From contig NZ_VFIL01000011.1 of NCBI RefSeq assembly GCF_007858285.1, positions 1-64,000 of the forward strand: DNA of 64,000 nt, written 5' to 3'. Numbering within the stretch: position 1 is the first letter of the stretch; each line of letters begins with the position of its first letter. Below are positions 53,194 through 62,546 of the stretch, piece by piece. The notes under the pieces were generated by a model. The model made no database searches. It had not been told where the DNA came from and saw only the letters and a list, made by a program, of their open reading frames with translations. The position numbers and the translations under genes were made by a program. The DNA comes from Pseudomonas brenneri. GTDB lineage: Bacteria; Pseudomonadota; Gammaproteobacteria; Pseudomonadales; Pseudomonadaceae.

Positions 53194-55044
53194 ATGTCCG
53201 GAAAAGCGCAACAGCAGTCTCGTATCAAAGAGTTGATCGTCCTTGGTCGTGAGCAGGGTTACCTGACTTACGCGGAGGTCAACGACCACCTGCCGGAGGA
53301 TATTTCAGATCCGGAACAGGTGGAAGACATCATCCGCATGATTAACGACATGGGGATCAACGTATTCGAAGCTGCGCCAGATAAGGATTCTCTTATGCTG
53401 GCGGACGCCGATACCGACGAGGCCGCCGCTGAAGAAGCTGCTGCCGCGCTGGCTGCTGTGGAGACCGATATCGGTCGTACCACCGACCCTGTGCGCATGT
53501 ATATGCGTGAAATGGGTACCGTCGAGCTGCTGACACGCGAAGGCGAAATCGAAATCGCCAAGCGTATCGAAGAGGGCATCCGTGAAGTGATGGGCGCAAT
53601 CGCGCACTTCCCAGGCACGGTTGACCACATTCTCTCCGAGTACACCCGCGTTACCACCGAAGGTGGCCGCCTGTCCGACGTCCTGAGCGGTTACATCGAC
53701 CCGGACGACGGCATTGCGCCGCCTGCCGCCGAAATACCGCCGCCTGTCGATCCCAAAGCCGCGAAAGCGGACGACGAGACCGACGACGACGAGGCTGAAG
53801 CCAGCACCGACGACGAAGAAGAAGTCGAAAGCGGCCCGGATCCGATCATCGCAGCCCAGCGCTTTGGCGCAGTCTCCGATCAGATGGAACTGGCGCGCAA
53901 GGCCCTGAAGAAGCACGGTCGTGGCAGCAAGCAGGCAACCGCCGAACTGCTGGCCCTGGCTGAGCTGTTCATGCCGATCAAGCTGGTGCCCAAGCAATTC
54001 GAAGGCCTGGTTGAGCGGGTTCGTAGCGCCCTTGAGCGTCTGCGTGCACAAGAGCGTGCGATCATGCAGCTCTGTGTTCGTGATGCGCGCATGCCGCGTG
54101 CCGACTTCCTGCGCCAGTTCCCGGGCAATGAAGTTGACGAAAGCTGGACCGACGCACTGGCCAAGGGCAAAAGCAAATATGCTGAAGCCATTGGTCGCTT
54201 CCAGGCCGACATCGTTCGTTGCCAGCAGAAGCTGACTGCATTGCAGACCGAAACCGGTCTGACGATTGCCGAGATCAAGGACATCAACCGTCGCATGTCG
54301 ATCGGCGAGGCCAAGGCCCGCCGCGCGAAGAAAGAGATGGTTGAAGCGAACTTGCGTCTGGTGATCTCCATCGCCAAGAAGTACACCAACCGTGGCCTGC
54401 AATTCCTCGACCTGATCCAGGAAGGCAACATCGGCTTGATGAAAGCGGTGGACAAGTTCGAATACCGTCGTGGCTACAAGTTCTCGACTTATGCCACCTG
54501 GTGGATCCGTCAGGCGATCACTCGCTCGATCGCCGATCAGGCCCGCACCATCCGTATTCCGGTGCACATGATCGAGACCATCAACAAGCTCAACCGTATT
54601 TCCCGGCAGATGTTGCAGGAAATGGGTCGTGAACCGACCCCGGAAGAGCTGGGCGAACGCATGGAAATGCCTGAGGATAAAATCCGCAAGGTATTGAAGA
54701 TCGCTAAAGAGCCGATCTCCATGGAAACCCCGATCGGTGATGACGAAGACTCCCACCTGGGTGACTTCATCGAAGACTCGACCATGCAGTCGCCAATCGA
54801 TGTCGCCACCGTTGAGAGCCTTAAAGAAGCGACGCGCGACGTACTGTCCGGCCTCACTGCCCGTGAAGCCAAGGTACTGCGCATGCGTTTCGGCATCGAC
54901 ATGAATACCGACCACACCCTTGAGGAAGTCGGTAAGCAGTTTGACGTGACTCGCGAGCGGATCCGTCAGATCGAAGCCAAGGCGCTGCGCAAGTTGCGCC
55001 ACCCGACGAGAAGCGAGCATTTGCGCTCCTTCCTCGACGAGTGA
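53194..55044 (+). CDS. rpoD: RNA polymerase primary sigma factor RpoD (sigma-70)
   Basis: Housekeeping sigma factor, 616 residues, full length. It has region 1.1, an acidic non-conserved insert (about 170-215, Asp/Glu rich), region 2 (YKFSTYATWWIRQAITRSIA around residue 427-446), and regions 3 and 4 with the terminal VTRERIRQIEAKALRKLRHP helix-turn-helix. Last gene of rpsU-dnaG-rpoD, followed by a strong terminator. Confidence 0.98.
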   Translation: MSGKAQQQSRIKELIVLGREQGYLTYAEVNDHLPEDISDPEQVEDIIRMINDMGINVFEAAPDKDSLMLADADTDEAAAEEAAAALAAVETDIGRTTDPVRMYMREMGTVELLTREGEIEIAKRIEEGIREVMGAIAHFPGTVDHILSEYTRVTTEGGRLSDVLSGYIDPDDGIAPPAAEIPPPVDPKAAKADDETDDDEAEASTDDEEEVESGPDPIIAAQRFGAVSDQMELARKALKKHGRGSKQATAELLALAELFMPIKLVPKQFEGLVERVRSALERLRAQERAIMQLCVRDARMPRADFLRQFPGNEVDESWTDALAKGKSKYAEAIGRFQADIVRCQQKLTALQTETGLTIAEIKDINRRMSIGEAKARRAKKEMVEANLRLVISIAKKYTNRGLQFLDLIQEGNIGLMKAVDKFEYRRGYKFSTYATWWIRQAITRSIADQARTIRIPVHMIETINKLNRISRQMLQEMGREPTPEELGERMEMPEDKIRKVLKIAKEPISMETPIGDDEDSHLGDFIEDSTMQSPIDVATVESLKEATRDVLSGLTAREAKVLRMRFGIDMNTDHTLEEVGKQFDVTRERIRQIEAKALRKLRHPTRSEHLRSFLDE

Positions 55045-55048
55045 TCAC

Positions 55049-55078
55049 AAAACCCCCAGGCCCTGGCCTGGGGGTTTT
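55049..55078. terminator. terminator downstream of rpoD
   Basis: AAAACCCCCAGG and CCTGGGGGTTTT form a 12-bp perfect stem with a 6-nt loop, five bases after the rpoD stop, ending in a T run. Confidence 0.92.
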
Positions 55079-55168
55079 GCTTTGTGCAGATTAAATCTCC
55101 CCCGCTTTACCCCCCCTCGCAATGCCCGTCTACACTCGAAACATTCCCCGTGCCATAACGAGACCGTT

Positions 55169-58100
55169 ATGCCCAGACTGCCGGCCGTGCTACTGCTGTC
55201 GCTGCTGACCTGGACCGCAACGGCTGGCGCGTTGACTCTCACCGATGAAGAGCATGGCTGGTTGGCGGCCCACCCAGAATTGCGCCTGGGCGTTGATGCT
55301 TCGTGGCCGCCGTTTGAATACCGCGATGAAGACGGCCGCTACCAGGGCCTGGCCGCCGACTATGTGCGGCTGATCCAGGAACGCCTGGGCATCAAGATCA
55401 GACTGATCGAGCCCGCCAACTGGAGCGCGCTACTGGAGCAGGCCCGGAACAACCAGCTCGACCTGTTGCCAGGGATTATGTCCACCCCGGAGCGTCAGGG
55501 TTTCCTGGCATTTTCCCGGCCTTACCTCGACTTCCCCATCGTCATTCTTGCCCATGAAGGCGGTGCCCAACCCCGCTCCCTCAAGGACCTGTATGGGCTG
55601 AAGATCGCGGTGGTGGAGAACTATGCCCCCCACGAATTGCTGCGCACCCACCATCCCGACCTGAACCTGGTAGCGATGCCCAACGTCAGTTCGACGTTGC
55701 AGGCCCTGGCCACTGATGAGGTAGACGCCGTCGTCGGAGACCTGGCCTCCAGTGTCTGGAGCCTGCGCCAGCTCAAGCTCGACGGTTTATACGTCAGCGG
55801 CGAAACACCGTATCGCTACCAACTGGCAATGGGCGTGCCCCGCCAGAACAAAATGCTGATAAGCATTCTGGATAAAGTACTCGCCGACCTGAGCCCCAGC
55901 GAAATCAACGAGATCCAGGAACACTGGGTCGGCAATGTCATCGATCATCGGGCCTTCTGGGCCGACTTGCTGCTCTACGGCCTGCCTGCCGTGCTGCTGT
56001 TGAGCACCGTGCTGGCCATCGTGATCCGAATCAACCGCCGACTCAGCTCGGAAATTTCCCGCCGGGTAGCCCTGGAGCAAGAGCTGCGCAGCAGCGAATA
56101 CCATTACCGTGGCCTGGTGGAAAGCCTGTCGGCCATCGCCTGGGAAGCGGACATCGCTGACTTCACCTACAGCTATGTGTCACCCCATGCCGAGGAACTG
56201 CTGGGCTATCCACGGGCGCATTGGCTGATCCCGGGCTTCTGGCGCAACATCATCCACCCCGCCGACCTGACCCGCGCCGAAGCCTTCTGCCAGCGTGAAA
56301 CCCGCGCCAACCGCGACCACAGCATCGACTACCGAGTGATCACCGCCGACGGTCGTTGCCTGTGGGTCAGGGACATTGTCAGCCTGATCAAGCATGGGCA
56401 TGAGCCGGTCATGCGTGGGCTGATGATCGACATCAGCGAGGCCAAGCGCACGGAGGAAGCGCTACAACTTTCGCAGGAGAAGTTCGCCTCGGTGTTCCAG
56501 CAATGCCCGGACATATTGGTGATCGCCCGCCTGTCCGATGGCTGCTTGCTGGAGGTCAACAAGGCCTTCGAGGACCAGATTGGCCTGAGCGCCGCCGAGG
56601 TCATCGGCAAGACCGCCACCGAGCTGAATATCTGGGGCATCCAGGGCGTGGGCCCCAACCTGCTCAAGCGCGTACAGACCACCAGCATTCGCAACCTGGA
56701 GATGCCGTTCCTGCGCAGTAACGGCCAGGCGTTTACCGGGCTGATTTCTGCCGAACCCTTCCAGCTCGATGCGACCGAAGCGTTGGTGGTCGTGGTGCGG
56801 GACATCACCCAACTGAAAGAAACCCAACAACTGTTGCAAACCTCCGAAGAGAAGTTCGCCAAGGCCTTCCATGCCTCGCCCGACGGCTTATTGCTGAGTC
56901 GCCAGCGCGATGGCCTGCTGCTGGAAGTCAACGAAGGCTTTAGCCGTATCACTGGTTTCAACAGTGCAACGTCCCTGGACCAATCGACCCTGGACCTGGG
57001 CATCTGGGTGGACTTGAACGAACGCAAGCACATGCTTGACCTGCTGCAGCGCGACGGCCTGGTGCGTGATTTCGTCTGCCATATCCGGCGCAGTGACGGC
57101 CAAATTCGCCTGTGCGAAGTGTCCAGTCGCCCACTGCCCATTGGCGACGAAGACTGCATGCTGACCATCGCCCGGGACATCACCGAACGCCAGTTGATGC
57201 AGGAAAAACTGCAACAGGCTGCGACGGTTTTCGAAAGCACCGCCGAAGGCGTGTTGATCACCGATACCCGGCAGAATATCAGCGCCGTCAACCGCGCCTT
57301 CAGCGAGATCACCGGCTACAGCGAAGCCGAAGCCCTCGGCCACACCCCGCGCCTGCTGGCCTCCGGGCTGCACGACAGCGCGTTCTACGCCGCCATGTGG
57401 CACCAACTGACGGCCAACGGCCATTGGCAAGGCGAGATCTCCAACCGGCGCAAGAACGGCGAGCTGTATCCCAGTTGGCTGACCATCAGCGCCGTGCGCA
57501 ACCCCGACCAGTCAATCACCCACTTCGTCGCGGTGTTTGCCGACATCTCCAGCCTCAAGCACGCCCAGGCGCGGCTCGACTACCAGGCACATCACGACCC
57601 CCTCACCGGCCTGCCCAACCGCACTCTGTTTGAAAACCGCCTGCAAACCGCCCTCAACAATCAACCGGGAACGGCCAGCCAGGGTGCGGTGCTGTTTCTC
57701 GACCTCGACCGCTTCAAGCACATCAACGACAGCCTCGGCCACCCGATTGGCGACCTGCTGCTCAAAGACATCGCCGTGCGCCTCAAGGAACAACTGCGCG
57801 ATATCGACACCGTGGCCCGCCTGGGCGGTGACGAATTCATCATCCTGCTGCCCGGCCTGCAACAAGCCAGCGACGCCCAACACCTGGCCAATAAACTGCT
57901 GGCCTGCTTCACCCTGCCCTTCCAGGCAGGCGAACACGAGTTTTTTATCAGCGCCAGTATCGGTACCAGCCTCTATCCGCAGGACGGTATCGACGTCGCC
58001 ACCCTGGTCAAAAACGCCGATGCCGCCATGTATCGCTCCAAAGCCAAGGGCCGCAACCGGGTCGAACGCTACACCCAGGACCTGACCGCCCAGGCCAACG

Positions 58101-58912
58101 AGCGCGTCGCCCTCGAACACGAACTGCGCCGGGCCATCGAGCGCGAAGAACTGTTTCTGTATTACCAGCCGAAATGGAGCCTGGAAACCCAACAACTGAT
58201 CGGCGCCGAAGCACTGATCCGCTGGCGCCATCCGACATTTGGCGATGTGCCTCCCGAGCACTTCATCGCCCTGGCCGAAGAGAACGGCATGATCCTGCAA
58301 ATCGGCGACTGGGTCCTGGAACAGGCTTGCCGCCAACTGCACCTGTGGCGCAAATCCTATGACGACTTTGGCCCGCTCTCCGTCAACCTCGCCGGCGCCC
58401 AACTGCGCCACCCCAACCTGCTGGGGCGCATCGAGCAACTGCTGCAGGACAACCGCCTGGAACCGGGCTGCCTGCAACTGGAAATCACCGAAAACTTCAT
58501 CATGAGCCAGGCCGAAGAAGCCCTGGAAGTGCTGCATCAACTCAAGCGCCTGGGCGTGCAACTGGCCATCGACGACTTTGGCACCGGCTACTCATCCTTG
58601 AGCTACCTCAAGCGCCTGCCCCTGGATTTCCTGAAAATCGACCAATCCTTTGTCCGCGGCCTGCCGGACGACCCCCACGACGCCGCCATCGTGCGCGCCA
58701 TCATCGCCCTGGGCCACAGCATGCAATTCACCATCATCGCCGAAGGCGTGGAAACCCCCGCCCAGCAAGCCTTCCTCACCGCCGAAGGCTGCGAACAAAT
58801 GCAAGGCTACATCGTCAGCCTGCCCCTCCCCGCCGACATCTTCGCCGCGACCTTCCTTCACATGACCCATTCGGATTTTTCGGATAGCACAGTGGAGAAA
58901 CCATCGTTATAA
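55169..58912 (+). CDS. rmcA: RmcA-like sensor with GGDEF and EAL domains
   Basis: A 1247-residue c-di-GMP enzyme. In order it has a signal peptide, a periplasmic SBP type-3 domain (about 25-255), a transmembrane helix (about 265-288), four PAS domains (about 315-810), a GGDEF domain with intact GGDEF near residue 886, and an EAL domain with intact EAL near residue 1013. In P. aeruginosa RmcA (PA0575, right after rpoD) links redox state to c-di-GMP breakdown. Position and domain order agree. The start MPRLPAV begins the signal peptide. Confidence 0.87.
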   Translation: MPRLPAVLLLSLLTWTATAGALTLTDEEHGWLAAHPELRLGVDASWPPFEYRDEDGRYQGLAADYVRLIQERLGIKIRLIEPANWSALLEQARNNQLDLLPGIMSTPERQGFLAFSRPYLDFPIVILAHEGGAQPRSLKDLYGLKIAVVENYAPHELLRTHHPDLNLVAMPNVSSTLQALATDEVDAVVGDLASSVWSLRQLKLDGLYVSGETPYRYQLAMGVPRQNKMLISILDKVLADLSPSEINEIQEHWVGNVIDHRAFWADLLLYGLPAVLLLSTVLAIVIRINRRLSSEISRRVALEQELRSSEYHYRGLVESLSAIAWEADIADFTYSYVSPHAEELLGYPRAHWLIPGFWRNIIHPADLTRAEAFCQRETRANRDHSIDYRVITADGRCLWVRDIVSLIKHGHEPVMRGLMIDISEAKRTEEALQLSQEKFASVFQQCPDILVIARLSDGCLLEVNKAFEDQIGLSAAEVIGKTATELNIWGIQGVGPNLLKRVQTTSIRNLEMPFLRSNGQAFTGLISAEPFQLDATEALVVVVRDITQLKETQQLLQTSEEKFAKAFHASPDGLLLSRQRDGLLLEVNEGFSRITGFNSATSLDQSTLDLGIWVDLNERKHMLDLLQRDGLVRDFVCHIRRSDGQIRLCEVSSRPLPIGDEDCMLTIARDITERQLMQEKLQQAATVFESTAEGVLITDTRQNISAVNRAFSEITGYSEAEALGHTPRLLASGLHDSAFYAAMWHQLTANGHWQGEISNRRKNGELYPSWLTISAVRNPDQSITHFVAVFADISSLKHAQARLDYQAHHDPLTGLPNRTLFENRLQTALNNQPGTASQGAVLFLDLDRFKHINDSLGHPIGDLLLKDIAVRLKEQLRDIDTVARLGGDEFIILLPGLQQASDAQHLANKLLACFTLPFQAGEHEFFISASIGTSLYPQDGIDVATLVKNADAAMYRSKAKGRNRVERYTQDLTAQANERVALEHELRRAIEREELFLYYQPKWSLETQQLIGAEALIRWRHPTFGDVPPEHFIALAEENGMILQIGDWVLEQACRQLHLWRKSYDDFGPLSVNLAGAQLRHPNLLGRIEQLLQDNRLEPGCLQLEITENFIMSQAEEALEVLHQLKRLGVQLAIDDFGTGYSSLSYLKRLPLDFLKIDQSFVRGLPDDPHDAAIVRAIIALGHSMQFTIIAEGVETPAQQAFLTAEGCEQMQGYIVSLPLPADIFAATFLHMTHSDFSDSTVEKPSL

Positions 58913-58927
58913 TCCGCGACCTACTGA

Positions 58928-59004
<77 letters not shown>

Positions 59005-59009
59005 ACTCC

Positions 59010-59032
59010 AAAGCCGCGCATTGCGCGGCTTT
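59010..59032 (+). terminator. terminator after the tRNA
   Basis: AAAGCCGCGCA and TGCGCGGCTTT form an 11-bp stem with a single-base centre, followed by a partly T-rich run. A near copy lies at 60130-60152. Confidence 0.8.
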
Positions 59033-59248
59033 CGTGTTTCTGGATGGACCACCGCAGATACAGTCTGAATCCCCTCGGCCTAACGTCTCCAAAACCGACG
59101 CGCTCGATGAGTTGTTAGCGGGGAGTTGGCTTCTGGCGATGAGCCCCATGCAGACGTCAAATTCCACGGGGCCTCACATCAAAGACTGTTTGCATCTTAG
59201 TCACCGCTTGTAGAAAATCGTCGTCTTTTTGCACGAATGGATACGCGC

Positions 59249-59749
59249 ATGAAGTTCGAGAAGACCACGCAGTACAGGTCCGAGGAAGGGATCGTCTTCA
59301 ATCTGTCTCAAATCACCCTCATGGAAAGCGACCGAGGTCGCCTGCGCGAGCTGCACTTTGGCGAAGCGAAACGCGCCCATTACCAAGTCAACAGCATGGT
59401 CGTCGATATGTACGACCGAATGCAGGCTCGAAACCTGCCATGCCTGCTGACAGTCTGCATTTCCAATCCCCTCATCCGGCAGCAGGCCGATGCTATCAAC
59501 ACTATGCGCGGCAACGCCGCCAAGGGAATTGCTGCGGCCTCAGGTGGCGTTGCCGGGAAGGTAGGTGCGTTCGGTGGGCCGCTCATTGGCTGGGCTTCAG
59601 GTGCAGTCGTGACGACAGGTGTCAACTGGTACCTCAAAGGGGCCCTGCCGAACCTGCATGCAGGTGACGTGCTGGTCAGCATCGAGGGAGAGGTCCATGG
59701 CGGGATTGGCCCACAGCGCTCTGTCGTGACGCTGGTCATCAAGGTCTGA
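59249..59749 (+). CDS. uncharacterised protein with Gly-rich hydrophobic segment
   Basis: A 166-residue protein I do not recognise. Residues 1-85 are polar and mixed (begins MKFEKTTQYRSEEG). A Gly/Ala-rich hydrophobic stretch at about 85-125 (GIAAASGGVAGKVGAFGGPL) resembles glycine-zipper membrane segments. The rest is beta-like (LHAGDVLVSIEGEVHGG). The start at MKFEK has a weak GGA; an ATG at 59237 is also possible. The gene lies in the insert bounded by the tRNA repeat and is followed in the same direction by a small membrane gene 10 bp on. No function can be named. Confidence 0.6.
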   Translation: MKFEKTTQYRSEEGIVFNLSQITLMESDRGRLRELHFGEAKRAHYQVNSMVVDMYDRMQARNLPCLLTVCISNPLIRQQADAINTMRGNAAKGIAAASGGVAGKVGAFGGPLIGWASGAVVTTGVNWYLKGALPNLHAGDVLVSIEGEVHGGIGPQRSVVTLVIKV

Positions 59750-59759
59750 GGAACTGCAC

Positions 59760-60002
59760 ATGCCCTACATCATGCAAACTGTCGTCCTTCTGGTGCTGGG
59801 CGCGATCCTCGTTCAGTTTCTGAAACCATACCCGCTGCGCAAGTGGCTGGGTTTGGCGCTGCTGGCAACGGGCTTGATCAGCCTCTTCAAGGTGGGTGAG
59901 CAGCAGGCGCTGGGCTTTGATCTGGAGCTGCTAGCACTGCTGGCCGTGCCGCTGGGCGTAGTGCTTTTCCTGACGCGGCGGCGGTTCACGGAGGGGGACT
60001 GA
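59760..60002 (+). CDS. small hydrophobic protein, 80 aa
   Basis: An 80-residue protein with two or three hydrophobic segments (about 5-22, 29-44 and 54-71) and a charged end (TRRRFTEGD). GAGGA lies before the ATG. It follows the Gly-rich protein gene by 10 bp, so the two are probably cotranscribed. I do not recognise the family. Confidence 0.6.
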   Translation: MPYIMQTVVLLVLGAILVQFLKPYPLRKWLGLALLATGLISLFKVGEQQALGFDLELLALLAVPLGVVLFLTRRRFTEGD

Positions 60003-60098
60003 AGCCCTGGCACGATTTCTCGGTGCCGTCTCTGGTACTCAGCTTGAACAACCTTCTCAAAATTACGCTTAACACCACGTATTACAGGGCCTCCAGCG

Positions 60099-60122
60099 GG
60101 TTCGAGTCCTACTGGGCCCACC
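60099..60122 (+). repeat. right copy of the 24-bp tRNA-end repeat
   Basis: Identical to 58980-59003. It is preceded by GGGCCT (60087-60092), which matches the first six bases of the tRNA, with the middle of the tRNA missing. It may be an attachment site or the remains of a second tRNA copy. Confidence 0.75.
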
Positions 60123-60129
60123 CTCTTTA

Positions 60130-60152
60130 AAAGCCGCGCACTGCGCGGCTTT
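60130..60152 (+). terminator. second tRNA-type terminator
   Basis: AAAGCCGCGCA and TGCGCGGCTTT form an 11-bp stem followed by TTGCGTTTC, almost the same as the terminator at 59010-59032. It lies downstream of the 80-residue gene. Confidence 0.75.
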
Positions 60153-60235
60153 TGCGTTTCTGGCGGTCGCCCTAAGCACCCGCGAACACGAGCCTGTAAC
60201 ATGCTCCCTCATTGCCACCCACGCCGGAGCCCATC

Positions 60236-60697
60236 TTGTCCGCCACCCGCCCTCCCGTCCTCGATGAAATCGACCGCCAGTTGATCGCAGCCTTGCAGAT
60301 CAATGCCCGTGAAAGCGTGGCCATGCTCGCTCGGCAATTGGGGATTGCCCGCACCACTGTGACCTCGCGCCTGGCGCGCCTGGAAAAGACCCAGGTGATT
60401 ACCGGCTATGGCGTGCGCCTTGGTCAGCGTGTGGTGGATGGTGGGTTGCAGGCGTATGTGGGGATTACCGTGCAACCGCGTTCCGGCAAGGAAGTGCTGC
60501 GTCGCCTCAGCGCCATGGCGCAGGTCCAGCAGCTGTGTGCGGTCAGTGGTGAGTTTGATTATGTGGCCTGGCTGCGCACCGACTCGCCGGAACAGCTGGA
60601 TCAGTTGCTGGACCAGATCGGCAGTGTCGATGGGGTGGAAAAGACCACCACTTCGATCATCCTCAGTAACAAACTGGATCGCGGACAACCAGTTTGA
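60236..60697 (+). CDS. Lrp/AsnC family transcriptional regulator
   Basis: A 153-residue regulator with an N-terminal helix-turn-helix (DEIDRQLIAALQINARES ... GIARTTVTSRLARLE) and a C-terminal RAM ligand-binding domain. A TTG start at 60236 is preferred because GGAG lies six bases before it. It precedes davB in the same direction. An Lrp-type gene is known next to the lysine catabolic genes of P. putida, so it probably responds to lysine or a related amino acid. Confidence 0.85.
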   Translation: MSATRPPVLDEIDRQLIAALQINARESVAMLARQLGIARTTVTSRLARLEKTQVITGYGVRLGQRVVDGGLQAYVGITVQPRSGKEVLRRLSAMAQVQQLCAVSGEFDYVAWLRTDSPEQLDQLLDQIGSVDGVEKTTTSIILSNKLDRGQPV

Positions 60698-60843
60698 CCA
60701 CCAATATCGTCACTTCGACTGAAAACAATTCAATTCGACGACACATTGCGTCTTATTAACGAGCGCTACGCTCCCTAGAATGGCTGCCATCTTTTCCTAT
60801 ACTCAACGGGTCGTGCCCCGTCGAGTTGCCAGCAAGGTCAGCC

Positions 60844-62535
60844 ATGAACGCCACCCACAAGAACAATCGCCACCCTGCAGACGGTAAAAAGCCCATCACT
60901 ATCTTTGGCCCGGATTTCCCGTTCGCCTTCGATGACTGGATTGAACACCCGGCTGGACTGGGCAGTATTCCCGCCGCCAACCACGGGGCCGAAGTGGCGA
61001 TTGTCGGCGCAGGTATCGCCGGGCTGGTGGCCGCCTACGAGTTGATGAAGCTCGGTCTCAAGCCAGTGGTGTATGAAGCCTCGAAAATGGGTGGGCGCTT
61101 GCGCTCCCAGGCGTTTGAAGGGGCCGAAGGCATCATCGCGGAGCTGGGTGGCATGCGCTTCCCGGTGTCGTCGACGGCGTTCTACCACTATGTGGACAAG
61201 CTGGGCCTGGAAACCAAGCCATTCCCCAACCCGTTGACACCGGCCTCCGGCAGCACCGTGATCGACCTGGAAGGCCAGACTCATTACGCACAGAAAATCT
61301 CCGACCTTCCTGCGCTGTTCCAGGAAGTGGCTGACGCCTGGGCCGACGCCCTGGAGGCCGGCTCGCAGTTCGGAGATATCCAACAAGCGATTCGCGACCG
61401 TGACGTGCCACGGCTCAAGGAGCTGTGGAACAAGTTGGTGCCGCTGTGGGACGACCGCACCTTCTATGACTTCGTCGCCACCTCCAAGGCGTTTGCCAAA
61501 CTGTCGTTCCATCACCGCGAAGTGTTTGGCCAAGTGGGTTTCGGCACGGGTGGCTGGGATTCGGACTTCCCCAACTCGATGCTGGAAATCTTCCGCGTGG
61601 TGATGACCAACTGCGACGACCACCAGCACCTGGTGGTCGGTGGCGTGGCGCAAGTGCCCATGGGTATCTGGCGCCATGTGCCTGAGCGTTGTGCACACTG
61701 GCCGCAAGGCACCAGCCTCAGCTCCCTGCACCATGGCGCGCCACGGGCCGGGGTCAAGCGCATTGCCCATGCGGCCGACGGGCGTTTCGCGGTGACCGAC
61801 AACTATGGCGACACTCGTGAATACGCCGCAGTGTTGACCACCTGCCAGAGCTGGCTGCTGACCACCCAGATCGAATGCGACGAGAGCCTGTTCTCGCAAA
61901 AAATGTGGATGGCCCTGGACCGTACGCGCTACATGCAGTCGTCGAAAACCTTTGTCATGGTTGACCGGCCTTTCTGGAAAGACAAAGACCCGCAAACCGG
62001 CCGCGACCTGATGAGCATGACCCTCACTGACCGCCTGACCCGCGGCACCTACCTGTTCGACAACGGCGACGACAAGCCCGGGGTCATTTGCCTGTCCTAT
62101 TCGTGGATGAGCGACGCGCTGAAAATGCTCCCGCAGCCCATCGATAAACGAGTGAAGCTGGCCCTCGACGCGCTGAAAAAGATCTACCCGAAAGTCGACC
62201 TCAAGGCGCGCATCATTGGCGACCCGATCACCGTTTCCTGGGAGGCCGATCCGCATTTCCTCGGCGCATTCAAGGGCGCGTTGCCGGGCCACTACCGCTA
62301 CAACCAGCGGATGTATGCGCACTTCATGCAAAAGGACATGCCGGCCGAGCAGCGCGGGATTTTCATCGCTGGCGACGATGTATCCTGGACACCTGCCTGG
62401 GTCGAAGGCGCAGTGCAGACCTCACTGAACGCGGTTTGGGGCATCATGAGCCACTTCGGTGGCAGCACTCACCCAGAGAACCCGGGACCGGGGGATGTGT
62501 TCGATGAAATCGGCCCCATCGCCCTGGCCGAATAA
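60844..62535 (+). CDS. davB: L-lysine 2-monooxygenase DavB (FAD amine oxidase)
   Basis: A 563-residue flavoprotein of the tryptophan 2-monooxygenase/amine oxidase family. The FAD-binding motif VGAGIAGLVAAYELM lies near residue 51, followed by VVYEASKMGGRLRS. The C-terminal FAD part carries GIFIAGDDVSW. By family and by neighbours (davA, pqqF) it matches P. putida DavB, which turns lysine into 5-aminovaleramide. The Trp 2-monooxygenase activity of close homologues is an alternative. Confidence 0.85.
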   Translation: MNATHKNNRHPADGKKPITIFGPDFPFAFDDWIEHPAGLGSIPAANHGAEVAIVGAGIAGLVAAYELMKLGLKPVVYEASKMGGRLRSQAFEGAEGIIAELGGMRFPVSSTAFYHYVDKLGLETKPFPNPLTPASGSTVIDLEGQTHYAQKISDLPALFQEVADAWADALEAGSQFGDIQQAIRDRDVPRLKELWNKLVPLWDDRTFYDFVATSKAFAKLSFHHREVFGQVGFGTGGWDSDFPNSMLEIFRVVMTNCDDHQHLVVGGVAQVPMGIWRHVPERCAHWPQGTSLSSLHHGAPRAGVKRIAHAADGRFAVTDNYGDTREYAAVLTTCQSWLLTTQIECDESLFSQKMWMALDRTRYMQSSKTFVMVDRPFWKDKDPQTGRDLMSMTLTDRLTRGTYLFDNGDDKPGVICLSYSWMSDALKMLPQPIDKRVKLALDALKKIYPKVDLKARIIGDPITVSWEADPHFLGAFKGALPGHYRYNQRMYAHFMQKDMPAEQRGIFIAGDDVSWTPAWVEGAVQTSLNAVWGIMSHFGGSTHPENPGPGDVFDEIGPIALAE

Positions 62536-62546
62536 GGAGTCAAGCC

